Shown: positions 24,730-38,900 of the stretch, piece by piece
How the letters are laid out: each line of letters begins with the position of its first letter
Position numbering within the stretch: the first letter of the stretch is position 1
NCBI GenBank assembly: GCA_030248225.1
Contig: JASANE010011534.1
Location: 1 to 64,000, forward strand
Direction of reading: 5' to 3'
Length of the DNA stretch: 64,000 bases
DNA from: Trileptium ribeirensis
Lineage: Eukaryota; Nematoda; Enoplea; Enoplida; Thoracostomopsidae
Translations under genes and position numbers: made by a program
Notes under the pieces: generated by a model
Database searches by the model: none
The model's input: only the letters and a program-made list of their open reading frames with translations
Told to the model about the DNA's origin: nothing

Positions 24730-27562
24730 AAAGGCATTGCACAGGGTCAAGGAGGTATGTCCCAGATTTTTAATGGCAATTTAATAGATAACTTGGGCCG
24801 TGTCAACAGTAGAATAATGTGGATTAAATTGAAATTAGAACAACAACTTTGCCCAGTATTCTCAGTGTATGCCTCGCAAACTGGAAGAACTGACGAGGAC
24901 AAAGACGAGTTTTGGACCCAACTATCAGATAACACACGATTTACGCCAAGCAGTGTATCATGAAATCATTGTATGCGGTGATTTGAATGGTCACGTTGGT
25001 GAGCGAACAGATGGGTTTCCGTGCACTCACGGTGGACGAAGGTATGGCGTTAGAAATGAAGATGGAATTCGAGTTCTAAAATTTGCCGAAAGCCACGATT
25101 TATGCATCGTGAATACATGGTTCCAGAAACAGACAACCACATAATAACATTCAAGAGTGGTCCAATCAGCAGTCAGGTAGACTATATCCTAACACGCCAG
25201 TTCATCAGGAAACAGTGTATCGACGTGAAAATAATACCGGGTGAATCGTGCGTCACGCAACATCGTCTGCTCGTTATAGACATTCAGATCAAGTCGAAGT
25301 CTAAGTCACGTCGTACGCAGAGGTATCGTCGAATAATGTACTGGAAGCTATGCGAACCTGAACGCAAGCAACGATATCGATCAATCGTCGAGTCTGACCT
25401 CCTTCATGGCAACATAAATGGCTGGGAATCTTACGCGATCTATATAGCAACTGCGGCTAAGACTGTATGCGGACAAACAAATGGTAAACGACAACACGAA
25501 CGTGAAACCTGGTGGTGGAATGAGGCGGTACAGCAAGCTATTTGTGAAAACAACGCTGCATTTAAACGATGGCAAACAACTGGAAGCGATGCCGATAAGA
25601 AAAAGTACAGGCAAAAAAATAATCAAGCGAAAAGAGCCATTGCAAGTGCAAAAGCAGCAGAGTGCCAATTTTGGTGTGACTCCAACAAGAATACTCTGAT
25701 GCAAAAGCTATTCCGGGCAGCAAAACAATCGGCAAAATCCCGTAGAGACGTCGTTGGAGCATCTTCAGTAAAAGACGACAACGGCTACATAATAATGACG
25801 GAGTCTGTTATATGTGACAGATGGGCATCGTATTTTGAAAACCTACTCAACGAAACAAACCTTTTACCGCTGATTTTGACGCTCAGGCAGTAGAAGGTCC
25901 AATTCCTGGCGTTAACAAGCAGGAAGTCATAGAAGCGATGCGCTCGATAAAATCAGGCAAAGCACCCGGCCCAAGCGGTGTGACATTTGATATGATCGCA
26001 GCTTTTGGTGACGCTGGGTTAAATGCGTTCTTTGCAGTGGTATCGGAATTATGAACTTCAGAAACTATCCCCAGTGCATGGTCTTCAAGTACGACAATAC
26101 CTATTTACAAAGGGAAAGGAGACCCTGCTTGTTTCTTCGTCGTATCGACTGCTTGAGCACAGCATGAAAATCGTTGAAAAAGTAATCGAAGCTCGTCTAC
26201 GAAATTGTATAGAAATTTCGAACAATCAATGCGGATTCAGGGCTGATCGTTCAACTATTGACGCAATCTTCATCATCCGACACCTGCAAGAACGATATCT
26301 TAGCAAAAAACAGTCTATCCATCACGTGTTTGTCGATATGGAAAACGCTTTCGACCGCATTCCTCGATCAGCTATTGAATGGGCTCTGCGGAGACAATTG
26401 GTTCCTGAGCTACTAGCGAAACTGGTCATGGCGACTTACTCTCAAACACGGACAAAAGTGAGCACAGCTGCAGGTACAAACAAAGACTTCAAAATAGATG
26501 TTGGTGCACACCAGGGATCTATACTCAGCTCCCCTTTATTTATCCTGGTAATAGAGGAGGCTACTAAAAACATCAAAGTAGGACCGCCGTGGGACTTGAT
26601 GTATGCAGACGATATAGTGCTCTCAGCGGAATCACGTGATGAGCTGGATAACAAATTTCTAACTTGGGATACCAGTTTATCGCACCATGGACTCAAGATC
26701 AATCGAGGCAAAACGAAAGTTCTCACCCCAATCGCCCGACAAACCTACTGGCAGATGGCCGTGCAGCGTATATCGCACTGGGGTGGGTCGGAACTCAATC
26801 TTTCGCCAGGGGTGTCAACTGTGGTGTCACAAGCGATACTCCGGCATTATCGGCTCTCTTCCACAAATGTTTGGTACATTTTTATGTCCAAGCTGCACTT
26901 CCAACAACTAGACGAACACGGCAACACCGGCAGCAACTACCGAAGATGAACTCGGCGTAGAAACTGTATCACACTTTCAGTATCTAGAGGACACACTGGA
27001 CTGCAGAGGGGGAGCGGAAGCAGCTGTTCGTGGGCGCGTCGCCGCCGCATGGAAGTAGTGGCGAACGCTGGCCGGCATCATAACACAACGTCGAATCCCT
27101 TTTCAGCTGAGGTCACAACTTCACAGATCATCCATTTGTCCAGTGTTGTTATATGGCGCCGAGACGTGGTCGTTGACATTACAACAAGCCTTGCTACATC
27201 GTACAAAGCTGAAAATGCTGAGGTGGATGCAGCAAATAAAATGGCAGGATATGGTACCGTCAACGGAAGTACTTCGCCGTGCTCATATGGACGATATTTC
27301 TAGCGCACTCAAGCGACATCGACTTCGCTGGTTCGGGCACGTGGCTAGGAATTACAATCCTGCATTTAACTACACTATGAACCTTGAAGTACGCGGCACA
27401 CGACCAAGAGGACGCCCGAAAAAGACGTGGCGGCAAGACGTTATGAGTGATATCGAGCAATTTGGACTACAGGAGACAGATGCGCTCAACCGCGTCAAGT
27501 GGAGAAATGGTTGGAAACGTCCCACCTCCGTCAGGGGACAACGGAGGCAAAACGAGGATTGA
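24730..27562 (+). pseudogene. Frameshifted RTE-like LINE (endonuclease + reverse transcriptase)
   Basis: Blocks of a non-LTR retrotransposon polyprotein lie in order on the plus strand. The endonuclease has NLGRVNSRIMWIKLKLE (about 24790), then CGDLNGHVGERTDGF (about 24975), SSQVDYILTRQF (about 25170) and a PGESCVTQHRLLVIDI block with the catalytic His (about 25240). A linker with HERETWWWNEAVQQAI follows. Reverse transcriptase begins near 25890 with KSGKAPGPSGVTFDMI, then NNQCGFRADRSTIDAIF, a DMENAFDRIP catalytic Asp, GAHQGSILSSPLFILVIEE, the YADD catalytic box (26602-26613), and a C-terminal MLLYGAETWSLT...RLRWFGHVAR region ending at 27562. Reading frame changes at least five times, and a stop interrupts the RT, so the copy is dead. 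These blocks match the RTE/BovB-type proteins often mislabelled 'craniofacial development protein 2'. Confidence 0.93.
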
Positions 27563-27699
27563 ATCTAATAGATAACGCAACAATACAAGTACTGCTAGAC
27601 AATTCCACAGATAATACAAATCAAGGGCAAAATAATTTTATGAACAGGCATTGATAAACCTCCCCAAGTTGATGAAACAACGCGGTTGAGTATAACCGA

Positions 27700-28560
27700 A
27701 ATTAAGAACGTTCAGTCGCAGGCGTCACTTTAGTTGGAGAACGAACAAGATGTTACTGATTCTGTAAAAATAAAATGGCGGGAAATGCAAAAACTTTCGA
27801 ACACACGAATGGCTAACTATTTCGATGAAATATCCAAAATTCCAAGCATCAAATTTTGAATAAACCTTCGGTCAAACAACCAATGGAGTCATCCCAAAAT
27901 GTTCAAATTCAAAATCATGGATTTTCTCAAAACACTGGTGTGGAGGTACGCATTGACTCTAGTGCAGGGAATAAACCATGGGCGCAAATCCACATCGGTC
28001 AAAATGAAAATCAATTCAAATTCAAACTTCTGTCAACTGCTGGCGTTGGGAATCTGCATCGGGCCTGGCGCAGGCCATAAACCATTGGCGATATGTCACA
28101 TTGGTCAAAATGAAAAAGTAACTAAAAATTTGCAAGTTTATAGCAATGGATCTTTTTAAATTATTGGTGTGGATGCGTGCATTGAACCTGGAGCGGGGAA
28201 TAAACCATTGATAGAATTTCACACTGATCAAAATGGTAATTTAGTTCAAAACGAATATCGTAATCGAATGATTTTCGATTAGCTTGCACATATATAATAT
28301 TCAAAGGCCGAATCAAAATCAAGCTTCGGTACATTGTCATGAAAATGATGACTCCAATCAGGCACAAAGCAATAATAGTAATCCGGTGAATGATGTTCTC
28401 GAAAATAGCTAGGATGATTCTAATTTGTCCTACCATTTAAGAGTGAATTATTACGACCCAAATCGCATATTAGTGGATCAAAGTACAATGGGGCAGCATG
28501 GAATCGAAGGACGTCAATGGATGCAAACTAGTCGGTAGTGGAACTACATTTGTGAGCGGA
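27700..28560 (+). pseudogene. Decayed coding remnant with 105-125 bp tandem repeats, unidentified
   Basis: Just downstream of the LINE, an open stretch (about 27735-27860) with KIKWREMQKLSNTRMANYF leads into three diverged copies of a repeat encoding roughly 'GV..I..GAGNKP....HIGQNEN'. 'ataaaccat' recurs at about 27970, 28075 and 28199. The copies are in different frames and interrupted by stops. A further open stretch near 28445 reads VNYYDPNRILVDQSTMG. It could be a LINE-associated sequence, a broken host gene with internal repeats, or unknown mobile DNA. I do not recognise the family. Confidence 0.4.
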
Positions 28561-28839
28561 GCTTGGGCTTTGGCATTACGAATGTACTCAATTTTATGTT
28601 CTTGTAACTACATTGCATAGGGCTTTATCATTGGTAAAAATATTATATTTGAATTCTTCGACCCAAAAACCCTATAGTGGTTTGATCGAAACGATTCTAT
28701 TTCAATAAATAACACAAATATTGCAAAATTCTCTATTTTAGCTGCATAAGCTTAACTAATTAGCTAATTACTAATTAACCACTCAAAATTTTTAATCCCA
28801 AATATCAGGTGCACACTCTGACATGATATGCTTTCAAAC

Positions 28840-28985
28840 AAAAAAGTTTTTTAAAACCGGTTCAGTGGTTCTTGAGATCCGTCGGACCGAACGAATGAAC
28901 GGACGGACATCGACCTTTCTACTCCCAGACAGAAAATAAAAACGCTTCGCTCGGCTTCGCCTCGCTCCGCTCAACAACATCGGAA
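28840..28985 (+). repeat. Short interspersed repeat fragment with CG-rich tail
   Basis: The phrase 'gatccgtcggaccgaacg', then 'gaacggacggacatcgacc', ends in 'cgcttcgctcggcttcgcc'. The tail has the same flavour as the ends of repeat R. It looks like the 3' end of a dispersed element; no ends were defined. Confidence 0.4.
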
Positions 28986-29821
28986 ACCAACATGCTTCAA
29001 AGGAACATGGATGTGCCTTTTGTTCTTTTGACGGATACTAACGACAATTACACTCTACATTCTAAGCAAAAGGTCAGAGAAAAAGACAGCGACATTATAT
29101 TGATTGAGTAATAATAGGAATTAACGTTGTATAACAAAACACATACGCACATTAGGTGGAAATACTTGAAAACAACAAAAACAGTGCATAATCCATTATA
29201 TTGTAGACGTACGCATGACTAACGAAAGAACAACGTTGATGACTGACGTGCTGTGACCACAATGAATTCTCAATACCTTATGAGGTGCGTGAAATAACGA
29301 ATGAATACCATCGTTAACCAATGAACATTATGACTGGCCTGCTGTGAAAACAATTCAAATGCCTTTTGAAATGCACGAAATAATGAATAAACATCAAGCA
29401 CGACTAACGAATAAAGTAAGAAGTAGAAGACTGACCTACTGCGAAAACAGTTCAGAAACCATTTTAAATGTATTACATGAAGTATATACGGAGCATACAG
29501 AAATTTCATCTCAGTCATATAAACCAACTCAGTCATTAATATCCAGTTTTCGGTCATAAATTGTATTCATCAGAGCGAGATACCAAAGTTTTGCTGGATC
29601 GCTATATTAGTCGCATACCTAACGTTATTCTCCACCGTGCTTTCGAAAAAGCCATTAATAGATAAAGCCATACGTGGCTGCGAATAACTAATACGTATAC
29701 GTATATGTTGAAGCTAATAAAAGAATAATTATAAGATGTATTATATTCTCTCATATTGAATTCGTATTTTACTAAACAGCTGTATAATAATATTTTTGTA
29801 TTAATAATTGCATAACACAAG

Positions 29822-29909
29822 CTGGAAACAAACGTTTCGAACTTAAATATTGCTGATAGCGTTGCGCTGTCGTTTAGTGGGTGCGGCTTTCTTGGAGTTT
29901 ATCAGCTTG
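29822..29909 (+). CDS. PNPLA4: PNPLA4-like exon with glycine-rich oxyanion loop
   Basis: Encodes LSFSGCGFLGVYQL and ends one base into a Gly codon at the donor TTG followed by GTTAGT (29910). The 3' boundary is firm. The 5' boundary is not: a TAA in frame at 29813-29815 limits it, and the only AG acceptors are weak (29820-29821, or 29858-29859). No ATG is in frame, so the initiator must be in an unrecognised upstream exon, or initiation is unusual. Confidence 0.85.
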
Positions 29910-32900
29910 GTTAGTTTACACTGAAATTTTTGTTTTCAATTGCCGGTATTCCGAGCTAACTAAACTGGTACGTCGCAAGCGAGGGTAAAACGGAGCAAGC
30001 GTGGTTTCACTTTTAAATTATTTTTAATCACCTGTAACATTTGTATATACCACCCTAAAACATAGGCATTTGACGTATATACCACCCTAAGATCTCTTCA
30101 ACCCTGAATCCATTGAAAATCCTAAAATCTTGTCGACCCTAAACCCAAAGAAAACAATAATTGACAACGCATCAGATATATGATCTTTAGATAACCAAAC
30201 TACCGTATTTAGCCTTCCGATAAACCTATAGAGACAATTCTTGGTGACCTGTACGCGATACATCACCAAACAACTGAAGACAGAATGTTTTCTGGAAATC
30301 GGATTCATTGGCCCTAAACCCACTGAGAAGGCATGAAATATGCAATCTGGACTCTAGATAACAAAATCATTATATTCAGCATACCGAAAATTTTATATTA
30401 CCTATATGTGATATATACCATGTTCTAAAGTACAGATGACATCCTATATTATGGAAATCGGTTTCATTGACCCTAAATACAATGAAAACGTCTGAAAAGG
30501 CATAAGATGCTATCGTAAAAATCTAGATAACCAAACCATCCTATTCAGCTTACAGGAAAATCTTTCTGCTGCCCTATCCACAGCCCTCCGAAAAGCGGGG
30601 GGGGGGGGAACTTCGGGGCCCCCATGTTTCCTCTCGGGTGAAAGTTAAAAGTTGGGAGGGAGGGATAAATTTTGCTTGAAAATACAAAATATTTACATAT
30701 TTTCATGCATTTTTACTACCGTGAATGTATTTTCAAGCTAAAAACGATGTTTTAGCAATAAAATAGTGATATATAATTAATGTTAAAAACAATTTGGAAA
30801 CAAATAACATAAGTTTTCAGACATAAATAATTTTTGGAATTAGTTGAACATGGGGGTTTCGGCCGAGTGGGGGATGACGGACATGGGAGAAAATCTCACG
30901 AACATGACGATTTGGGAAGTGGGGGCCGCCACCCCTCCGCTGTGGACAGGCTGGTTCTGGAAATCGTATTCGTTGACCCTAAATTCATTGAGAACCCAGG
31001 AAAAGGTTTAAAATACCAAGATAACCAAATCTTTGTATTCAGCCTTTAGAGATACCTATATATAAAACATTTTTGATGCTGTGCACGCAATACATAATCA
31101 GATAATTGGAAATGTACTACATTTTGAAAGTCATGTTAGTCGGCCGTAAAACACGTGAAAGCGCATTAAAAGGTATAATATAATCAAGTTACACGCTAGG
31201 TAACAAAAGCATCATGTCCAGCGTGTTTGATAACCTAATAGGCCGTCATTGTAAGCTAAAAACTAGCAATAACACAGCAGAATCTGAAAAATCGCTATTT
31301 CTATCAAAGGGTCGATGAACCATATTCGGGTCCGTAGCGTCACAGGAAGTGGTCCCACAAATAAGTCATAGTCAGTAAAGTTTTAGATCTCGATCAGCAA
31401 AGTTGTAGATTTCGAAGCCAAGCCTGTGTCGCGAGATATGGGCTGCGAAAGAATCGTACCCGTATGGCCAGATTTGGCAAAGAACCCTTAAAATCTTGTT
31501 TCATGCCATTTTGACCCAGAAGATGGTGAGCTGTTCGCGTTCAACTAAAAGGCACATTGTCGTCACTTTTGCTATCGAACAAAAATTTTGTCGAAATCCG
31601 TTCATTCGAAAAATTAGTCATGAATGACAGCGACAGACAAAACAGAAATTTTCACGATTTTTTCTCCTAGCGCCAGTAGTGGAAACTCCGCTCGCTTCGC
31701 TCGCTCCGACAGGTCACTATATATACATGTTGATTTGATTTCACTTCTATAATCTTGGTCTCTTTGGTAAAAATTTCTTTTATATTCTGACCTGTCCTCA
31801 ACAGTCCGAAAAGTTTAGCGAGTTTTGGGGCCCTGGGTTCTGAGTTCGGGTGTTAGCCGGACCCTCGAGAACCCAGCCACAGCGTTTCATCATGAGCAAA
31901 AGTGGTCTTTCATATTTAAAAATATCTACAACATTGACATTCATAAATCGTGGATATTGTTCAACGTGGGAATTCGTGCGAGCGGCAGGGAGCAATTTGG
32001 AAAAATTTTACGAACATAGGGATTTCGAAAGTAGGGTAAGGCCCCGCCACAAATTTACCCACTGCGGACAGGTCAGATTATTATAAGCTAGGGACTTGTG
32101 CTGGCGAAATTTTTGAATTGAACTCGTTTGTTTTGGGCGGTTCATTTTAACATTTATGTAGACCCAAACCTAGGACATATCTATCCACCGTACAACAACT
32201 AGTGTTCGTCTTTCTGAAAACAAATTCAAAAAGTGAATGTAAATAATCAAAAAGTGTTAGTGGCTCCATGTGTAGTGTGAGCCTCCCTATCGAGGAAATT
32301 TGTTGGAACAGAAGAACTGAGGAAATTTGTCAGTTTGGGGAGGGGGGCATGGTTTCGGTCTGACTGCGCCAGACTGGTATTGATAGGGAAATATATATAT
32401 TGGTCTTTTCGTATGTTTCAAGTTCATGGGCCCATTTGAAAACTATTTTATCATATATATAATTATTGTTTATGGAGATGTGATCGTTTTTTTGTATTTC
32501 GTGTTTGATGGGCTCAATTTTAAATTTATTTTTAATTAATCAGACTACACAAATAACTAAAGATTAGTTCATCATATCCCATCACTACGTATAGCTTCAC
32601 TCGGTGAAAATGAAACCAAACTGCATATTAACTTTTAAACGGAGATATGACTATTTTCTTGTATTTCGGCTCTCGTGAGCCCTTTTTAAAACCAATTTTT
32701 ACTTAATCTTACAACACAAGTAACTACGGTAAAAGTCATCATGTGCTGGTACATACAGCTTCACTCGCTTTGTAGATAGGCTCAATGTTAGCATTATCGT
32801 TGTGCCGTACCCGTATGGCCAGATTTGGCAAAGAACCCTTAAAATCTTGTTTCATGCCATTTTGACCCAGAAGATGGTTAGCTGTTCGCGTTCAACTAAA

Positions 32901-35900
32901 AGGCACATTGTCGTCACTTTTGCTATCGAACAAAAAATTGTGTTGAAGTCCGTTCATCCGAAAAATTAGTCATGAACGACAGCGACAGACAAAACAGAAA
33001 TTTTCACTATTTTTTCTCCTAGCGCCATTAGTGGAAACTCCGCTCGCTTCGCTCGCTCCGTTTCATGTAAATACTACTGACAGATCACTATATATACATC
33101 TTGATTTGATTTCAGTTCTATAATCTGGGTCTCTTTTGTAAAAATTTCTTTTATGTTCTGACCTGTCCTCAACAGTCCGAAAAGTTTAGCGAGTTTTGGG
33201 GGCCATGTTCATCTTGAGAAAAACTTCAAACTGGAAGGGAGTTTACAGGCGCGAGAACCCCAGCCCTCCCCGCCGACCTCCTCAATGCTCTCCGAGCCCC
33301 TATAGTTTGCCGCCCCCTTCCCTCGAGATTTATTTTGCCCACGTGTTTTTCGGGCAAATATTTCTCCAACCACAGGTTTTAATGATTCGATTTGGCTATA
33401 AATATCAAGCATTATAGCTAAATATACTCTACGGTGCTTGCTGTAGTACTAAGTATATATATAGCTAATATGCAATGTTGTTGCGTCAGGTGTACTGTTT
33501 TTTCGCTGTTAAAAATGTCCTAAATTGATCCGTGGACCACGACCTCTTGTGCCGGCCCGACCCTGAGTTCGGGTGTCAGCCGGACCCTCGAGAACCCAGC
33601 CACAGCGTTTCATCATGAGCAACAGTTGGCTTTCATATTTAAAAATATCTACAACATTGACATTAATAAATCGCGGATATTGTTCAACGTGGGAGTTCGT
33701 GTGAGCGGCAGGGAGCAAATTGGAAAAATTTTACGAACATAGGGATTTCGAAAGCAGGGTAAGTCCAGTCTTTTGGACTTTTCGTCGGCTCCAAATTACG
33801 TACACAAGTCGAAACATTTGACTACGTAGGACCGTACCACCTGTCTTCCAAGCCATCGATGGGATGCCATCTTTTTGGCCGGTGCACTACCGTTCCGCAT
33901 TGAATTGATAGCTATTCCGACTTCTTCTTCGGTGGAGGCGTCTTCACAGATGTCCAAGAAGCCTGAAAATGGAATGTCCGGCATGGTATCGGTAGGGGGA
34001 GGGCGATTCAACAGCTCTTCAAAGTGTTCTTTCCAGCTAAGAAGGCCTTCTTCTGGGTTGGCAGAGTTTGTCCCATTTTTTAGCTTTACAGCAATCGGCA
34101 CGCTGCTCTTTGCCATCGCCTTCAACTAACCGCCAGTCGTCTCCGCTGTGTAGTAATCCGAATGTACATTCTCAGGTGAACATCTTGAATGAGGAGGGGA
34201 CGAAATTTGAATTTTTAACGCATATTTCATGACATTTATTGCCATTTTTTGTTATGTGTACGGATTTTCGACACTGATGATGTTATATATTAGGAGTCGT
34301 AACTGCCGTATTAAATCACCAAAATGTCTTTTCCACCTTTTATTTTTATTTTTGTGTGATATGAATCAATATTGAACATGAGGGATTTTATGAAGTGGGG
34401 AGTAGAAAGGCCAGCAAATTTACGCGGATATCTGGGTATGGTAAACCATATCCCTGCCCGTTAGTATCCCCAGCCGTTTCCCATTTTGACAGCCCGTAAA
34501 TCGGATTAAAAATTATACTAAATAGCAACTCTTTTTCGCCTGGTTAAATCATAATTTAAATGATGATTCGAAAATTACTCGCCGTATTAATAGATGCTTC
34601 TACCTTCTCCACTGTTATGGGCTACAAAACGATCTTAATTCATTATCAGCGTGGGCAGAACGTTGGTTACTAGAATTCAACGTCAGCAAATGCGCGTGTC
34701 TCCATGTTGCCATCCACAACCCCAAACATGTCTACACAATAAATGGCGAATGTGTTCCGGTTTCTAGTGTGGTTTCCGATCTTGGAGTAAAAATCAGTGA
34801 AACACTCAAGCCTTCAAATCACTGTGCCCACATAGCCGCCGCAGCTCAAAAAACTTTGCGTACGTGGAAGTACTGGGATAAGCGAACTTTTCTGACTCTC
34901 TACTATGCACTAATACGACCAAAGTTAGACTATGCAAGCTCTGCCTGGAATCCATACTACCAACGAGATGTGAAAATAATAGAAAGTATCCAACGACGAG
35001 CAACAAAATTAATTCCACAAATCCGAAATTTCACATACGCCGATCGACTTCAGTGGTTAGGAATACAGACACTCGAACAACGCCGTTTACGGTCCGACGT
35101 AATCATGGTATATAAACTGCTGCACGGTGTAGTAGACTACGACTGGAGCCGCCTATTTGCTCTCGCTCCCGCAACAGGTACAAGACAGCATTTTCTCAAG
35201 TTGCGACCATTGCAAACAGCTGGACTCGACTGCAGACACAACTTCTTTTCTCAACGTGTTATTGATGTTTGGAACGGCCTGCCCGAACACGTGGTGGCCG
35301 CTGACTCTCTCTCGAAATTTAAAACACTGCTCCACAGCTCACACACCGCCATAACATCGTAGCGCACCCGATACTGCCGTGATCAATTGCTTTTCAGTAC
35401 AACAATTGGTCAAATGAAACAAGCCGATATCCTTATCGGCTCACGCCTGGTTATGATTCACGAAGGCATGATTTACAACGCTACGATGGGTATGGCGACG
35501 ACTGGGCGAGCTGTAAGCATACCTGTAAGCATAATGATGTGCCTGTCACACAAATTAGATTTATACAGCTTCACTACATTTTACTGTAGCAGAAGTTGAA
35601 AGCATACACTTGCTACAATGTAATTATTTCAGGCGTAGCAGAATGTTTACTGAGGCATTCGAAGAGAACTTTGATGAATCGGGTTTGCCGAATCGCCGGT
35701 GCTTCCGCTGGATCTTTGACGGCGGCAGTACTATGCACTTGTCCAACTCGGCTCAGCGTACGGAGTTTTTTTTGTTGTATTAATGTAATTTTATATTACC
35801 GTCGTAATATTGAGTTTGTTTTTAACATAATGACATTTAAGGTTAGGCGTAGCTGAACATTTCATTGCTTTGATATGAATCGTATTCACGGGAAATATAT

Positions 35901-38900
35901 TGATATTTTATTGTCAGCTTTATCTATGTTTTATTGTAATATTGCAAACATGTCACAACGCTTGTTTATTATATATATCGTAAATTTGTCAATCCAGAAG
36001 GCTTCATCGGAAAAACCCTATGCACAGCGAATTTGTTTAATTTGCAGGGAAAATGTGCAGCAAAACCCGGAAATCTGTAACATAGAACGTCAAAGTTATC
36101 GGCAAAGTTAATTTTTAAAAAGAGTTGTATTAATTTCATGCATAACTATTGCATTCAGTAGGGCAATTTAACACAGCAAGTATTGAACATCGCTGTTTCG
36201 ACAACTTGTTCTATAATAATATATTTATATATCGAGGAATTATGTTGCACGCTCAGCTTTCATATCGATAAATGTTTACATATTTCAATTGTAGGACTGC
36301 TTTGAGGCCTTCTTTGCCCTTGCCAACGAGATAAATGACTTAACGTTTGGGGCAATGACACACGGGTTTAGCTTGATTCAGGTACTTCAATTTATTATTA
36401 CCATTGTTACGATCGGTATTAGGCTATATCTGAAACGGTGCGAGTAAAGTGAGTGGAGTTTGCACTGAGGGCGCTAGGGGTAATGATCGTGAAAAAAAAT
36501 TTTTTTATCTGTTTCTGCCACGTATAACTCATCTTCGCGTAGATACATTTCAATAAATTTTTTATGTTGTAGCAAAAGCGATTGATATGCCTTTTAGTTG
36601 AACGCGAACAGCTCTAACCCCATCTTTGCGGTCAAAATGGCAAAAAATAGGTTTTAAGGGTTCTATGCCAAATATGGCCGCACGAGTACGTACCTGTCCT
36701 TCGCAACCCTTATCTCGCGACACAGGCTTCGCATAGAAAACAAGGAATACAGAACCAGCCCATCGGGATATACAACTTTGTTGACCACAACTTTTTTGTG
36801 GGACCACTTCCTGGGCCACTGTGCTTCCGAATATAACTCGTTGACCCTTTCTCACAAATAGCGATTTTTTAAATTTCGGCATGCGGCTGCGTATTTTTAC
36901 CTTACAATGACAGTTATCAAACAATCAGACACTCTGAATACGATGGTGTTGCTATTTTGATTATAACTAAACTATATTATACCTTTTCGTGGGATTTCGA
37001 GAGTTTTACGGCCGACGAACCCGCCCGATTTCGAAAATGTAGTGAATTTTTATTTGTCTGAACATTTATATACGTACTGCTTAGAGGGCTTGAAGAATGG
37101 TATATAAATCTATGTTTTTCGGTACGCTGAATAAAATGTCGTGGCTATCTAGAATACAGTGCAAATATTTCATATCTTTTCAGATCAATTGGTTTAGGGT
37201 CAATAACCCAATTGCCAGATTATAGTCTAGCTTTGGTATCTTATGTATAGTCTAAATGTATATATAATGAACGTTCTATGTGTAGATTTTCCGTGGGTTG
37301 GATCCGCTGGTTTAGTTATATAGGCACTGGCTCAAATACTTCGTGCGTTCTCAGTTGTTTTCGGTGGGTTTAGGGTCGACGAAGTTTTAGGGGTTTCAAT
37401 GGGCTAAGTGTTACAAGGTGATTTCACAAAATGACCACTTAATGAAACCACGTTCGCTCATTCCATACTCGCCTGCGAGTTACTAGTGGTATATGGGTAT
37501 GGTTATTTTCCATCTCGTAGATAATAATTATGCGAGCATCGGATAAAAATTGCTCAGTGCTAATATGATTGCAGCATATAACTATGTAGTTCTGTATGTA
37601 CGGAGTTCTGAAACTTCCAAAGCTTGGCGTCAGCTTTGATGCCGCTGCCTGGTAGGGGAGCACCAAAGTCAGGGTCAATTATGTTGGAAACTTAGTTTTA
37701 TTCAAAAATTGTAATTTATGCATAAATATAGTCTGAGGTCGAACTAAAAATGTGTCATTCACAAAGTTCACAGATGTCGAAGACAAAATGTCGCGGCCCT
37801 AGAGCCAAATTTGAAACGTCTTAGTGTTAAAATCCAGGAGCCGGAAGCTGGCATATCGGAATCGTGGTCAGCCAGGTCGGGGTTAGTCCATTAGGGTCCT
37901 GCTGTTGTCAGAAGTCTGGAAACTAACAAACGAATAGTGGAAATTTGCCGATAGGTATGACGCTTTTGTATTACTTATGCTGTGATTCTTGTCCGGAGTT
38001 AATTTATTCTCGATGGGCACAGCTTGCATTTCAGATATTACCCGTGAATAATGTTGGTTAGGTTATTATTTAACATGCTACTTCACATTATTTAAACCCA
38101 TGGCTATGCGTAAGTCCTAATTTTCCGCTATGTGCATTATCGCGATTTGTAATACACGAACACGTAGGGCTCTCTCCAGTTTCTATTTTACGAATTAGCA
38201 TCGCAATTTACTAGAAGAATTCCTTGCAACTCCACAATACATCGTGTTTTAGGTTGCATATTTTATACTGATAGAAATGCGTATATAGCTCTTCAATCCA
38301 GCACGTCATTCAATGAACACGCGCAAATTTCTTAAACCAGGTAACGCATGCGTACTCTGATTGCGTTCGTATATGATGGAATAATAATTTTGTACTATCG
38401 TTGGCAGAATATTTGTGACTGCGAATTATTGCATGTTTCACTTCACGTTTTGACAGAATAATATCAGTGTACGCACCCAAATTGTTCTTATGCATTATCG
38501 AATGCTGTACGGTCGCTGGGCTGGTTTTGTTGATCAAAATATATGTCAAATCTAAAAATAGTACAAATTGTGTATGTGCAAAGACTGCCATTACATGGGG
38601 CATGAAGTGAAATCGCCATACCAATTTACGTTGCTTTCAGAGATAATATTACAAATAAAAACATTTTCATTAAGTATTAGTGAAGAGTTACGTTGAAGTT
38701 TTCTCAGTTCGAAAAACGTATTTATCTTTCTGTGCTTAGCTTTGTTTTGTGGCTCTTCAAAGATTTGTACTCCGATTTAACATTGGCATTTTGCCCATGC
38801 AAACAACAGCATTAGGAGTTCTGGAGCTCTTCAGCAGCTCAGAAGACAAAACTCGGCTTTACAGAATTATAACTACGCAGGTTGCTACTGTGTTATTACA

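Noticed and set aside
31798..32086. Overlapping 64-78 codon frames with protein-like appearance
   Set aside because: Located inside MITE M2 and repeated at 33509-33718 as part of a duplicated transposon.
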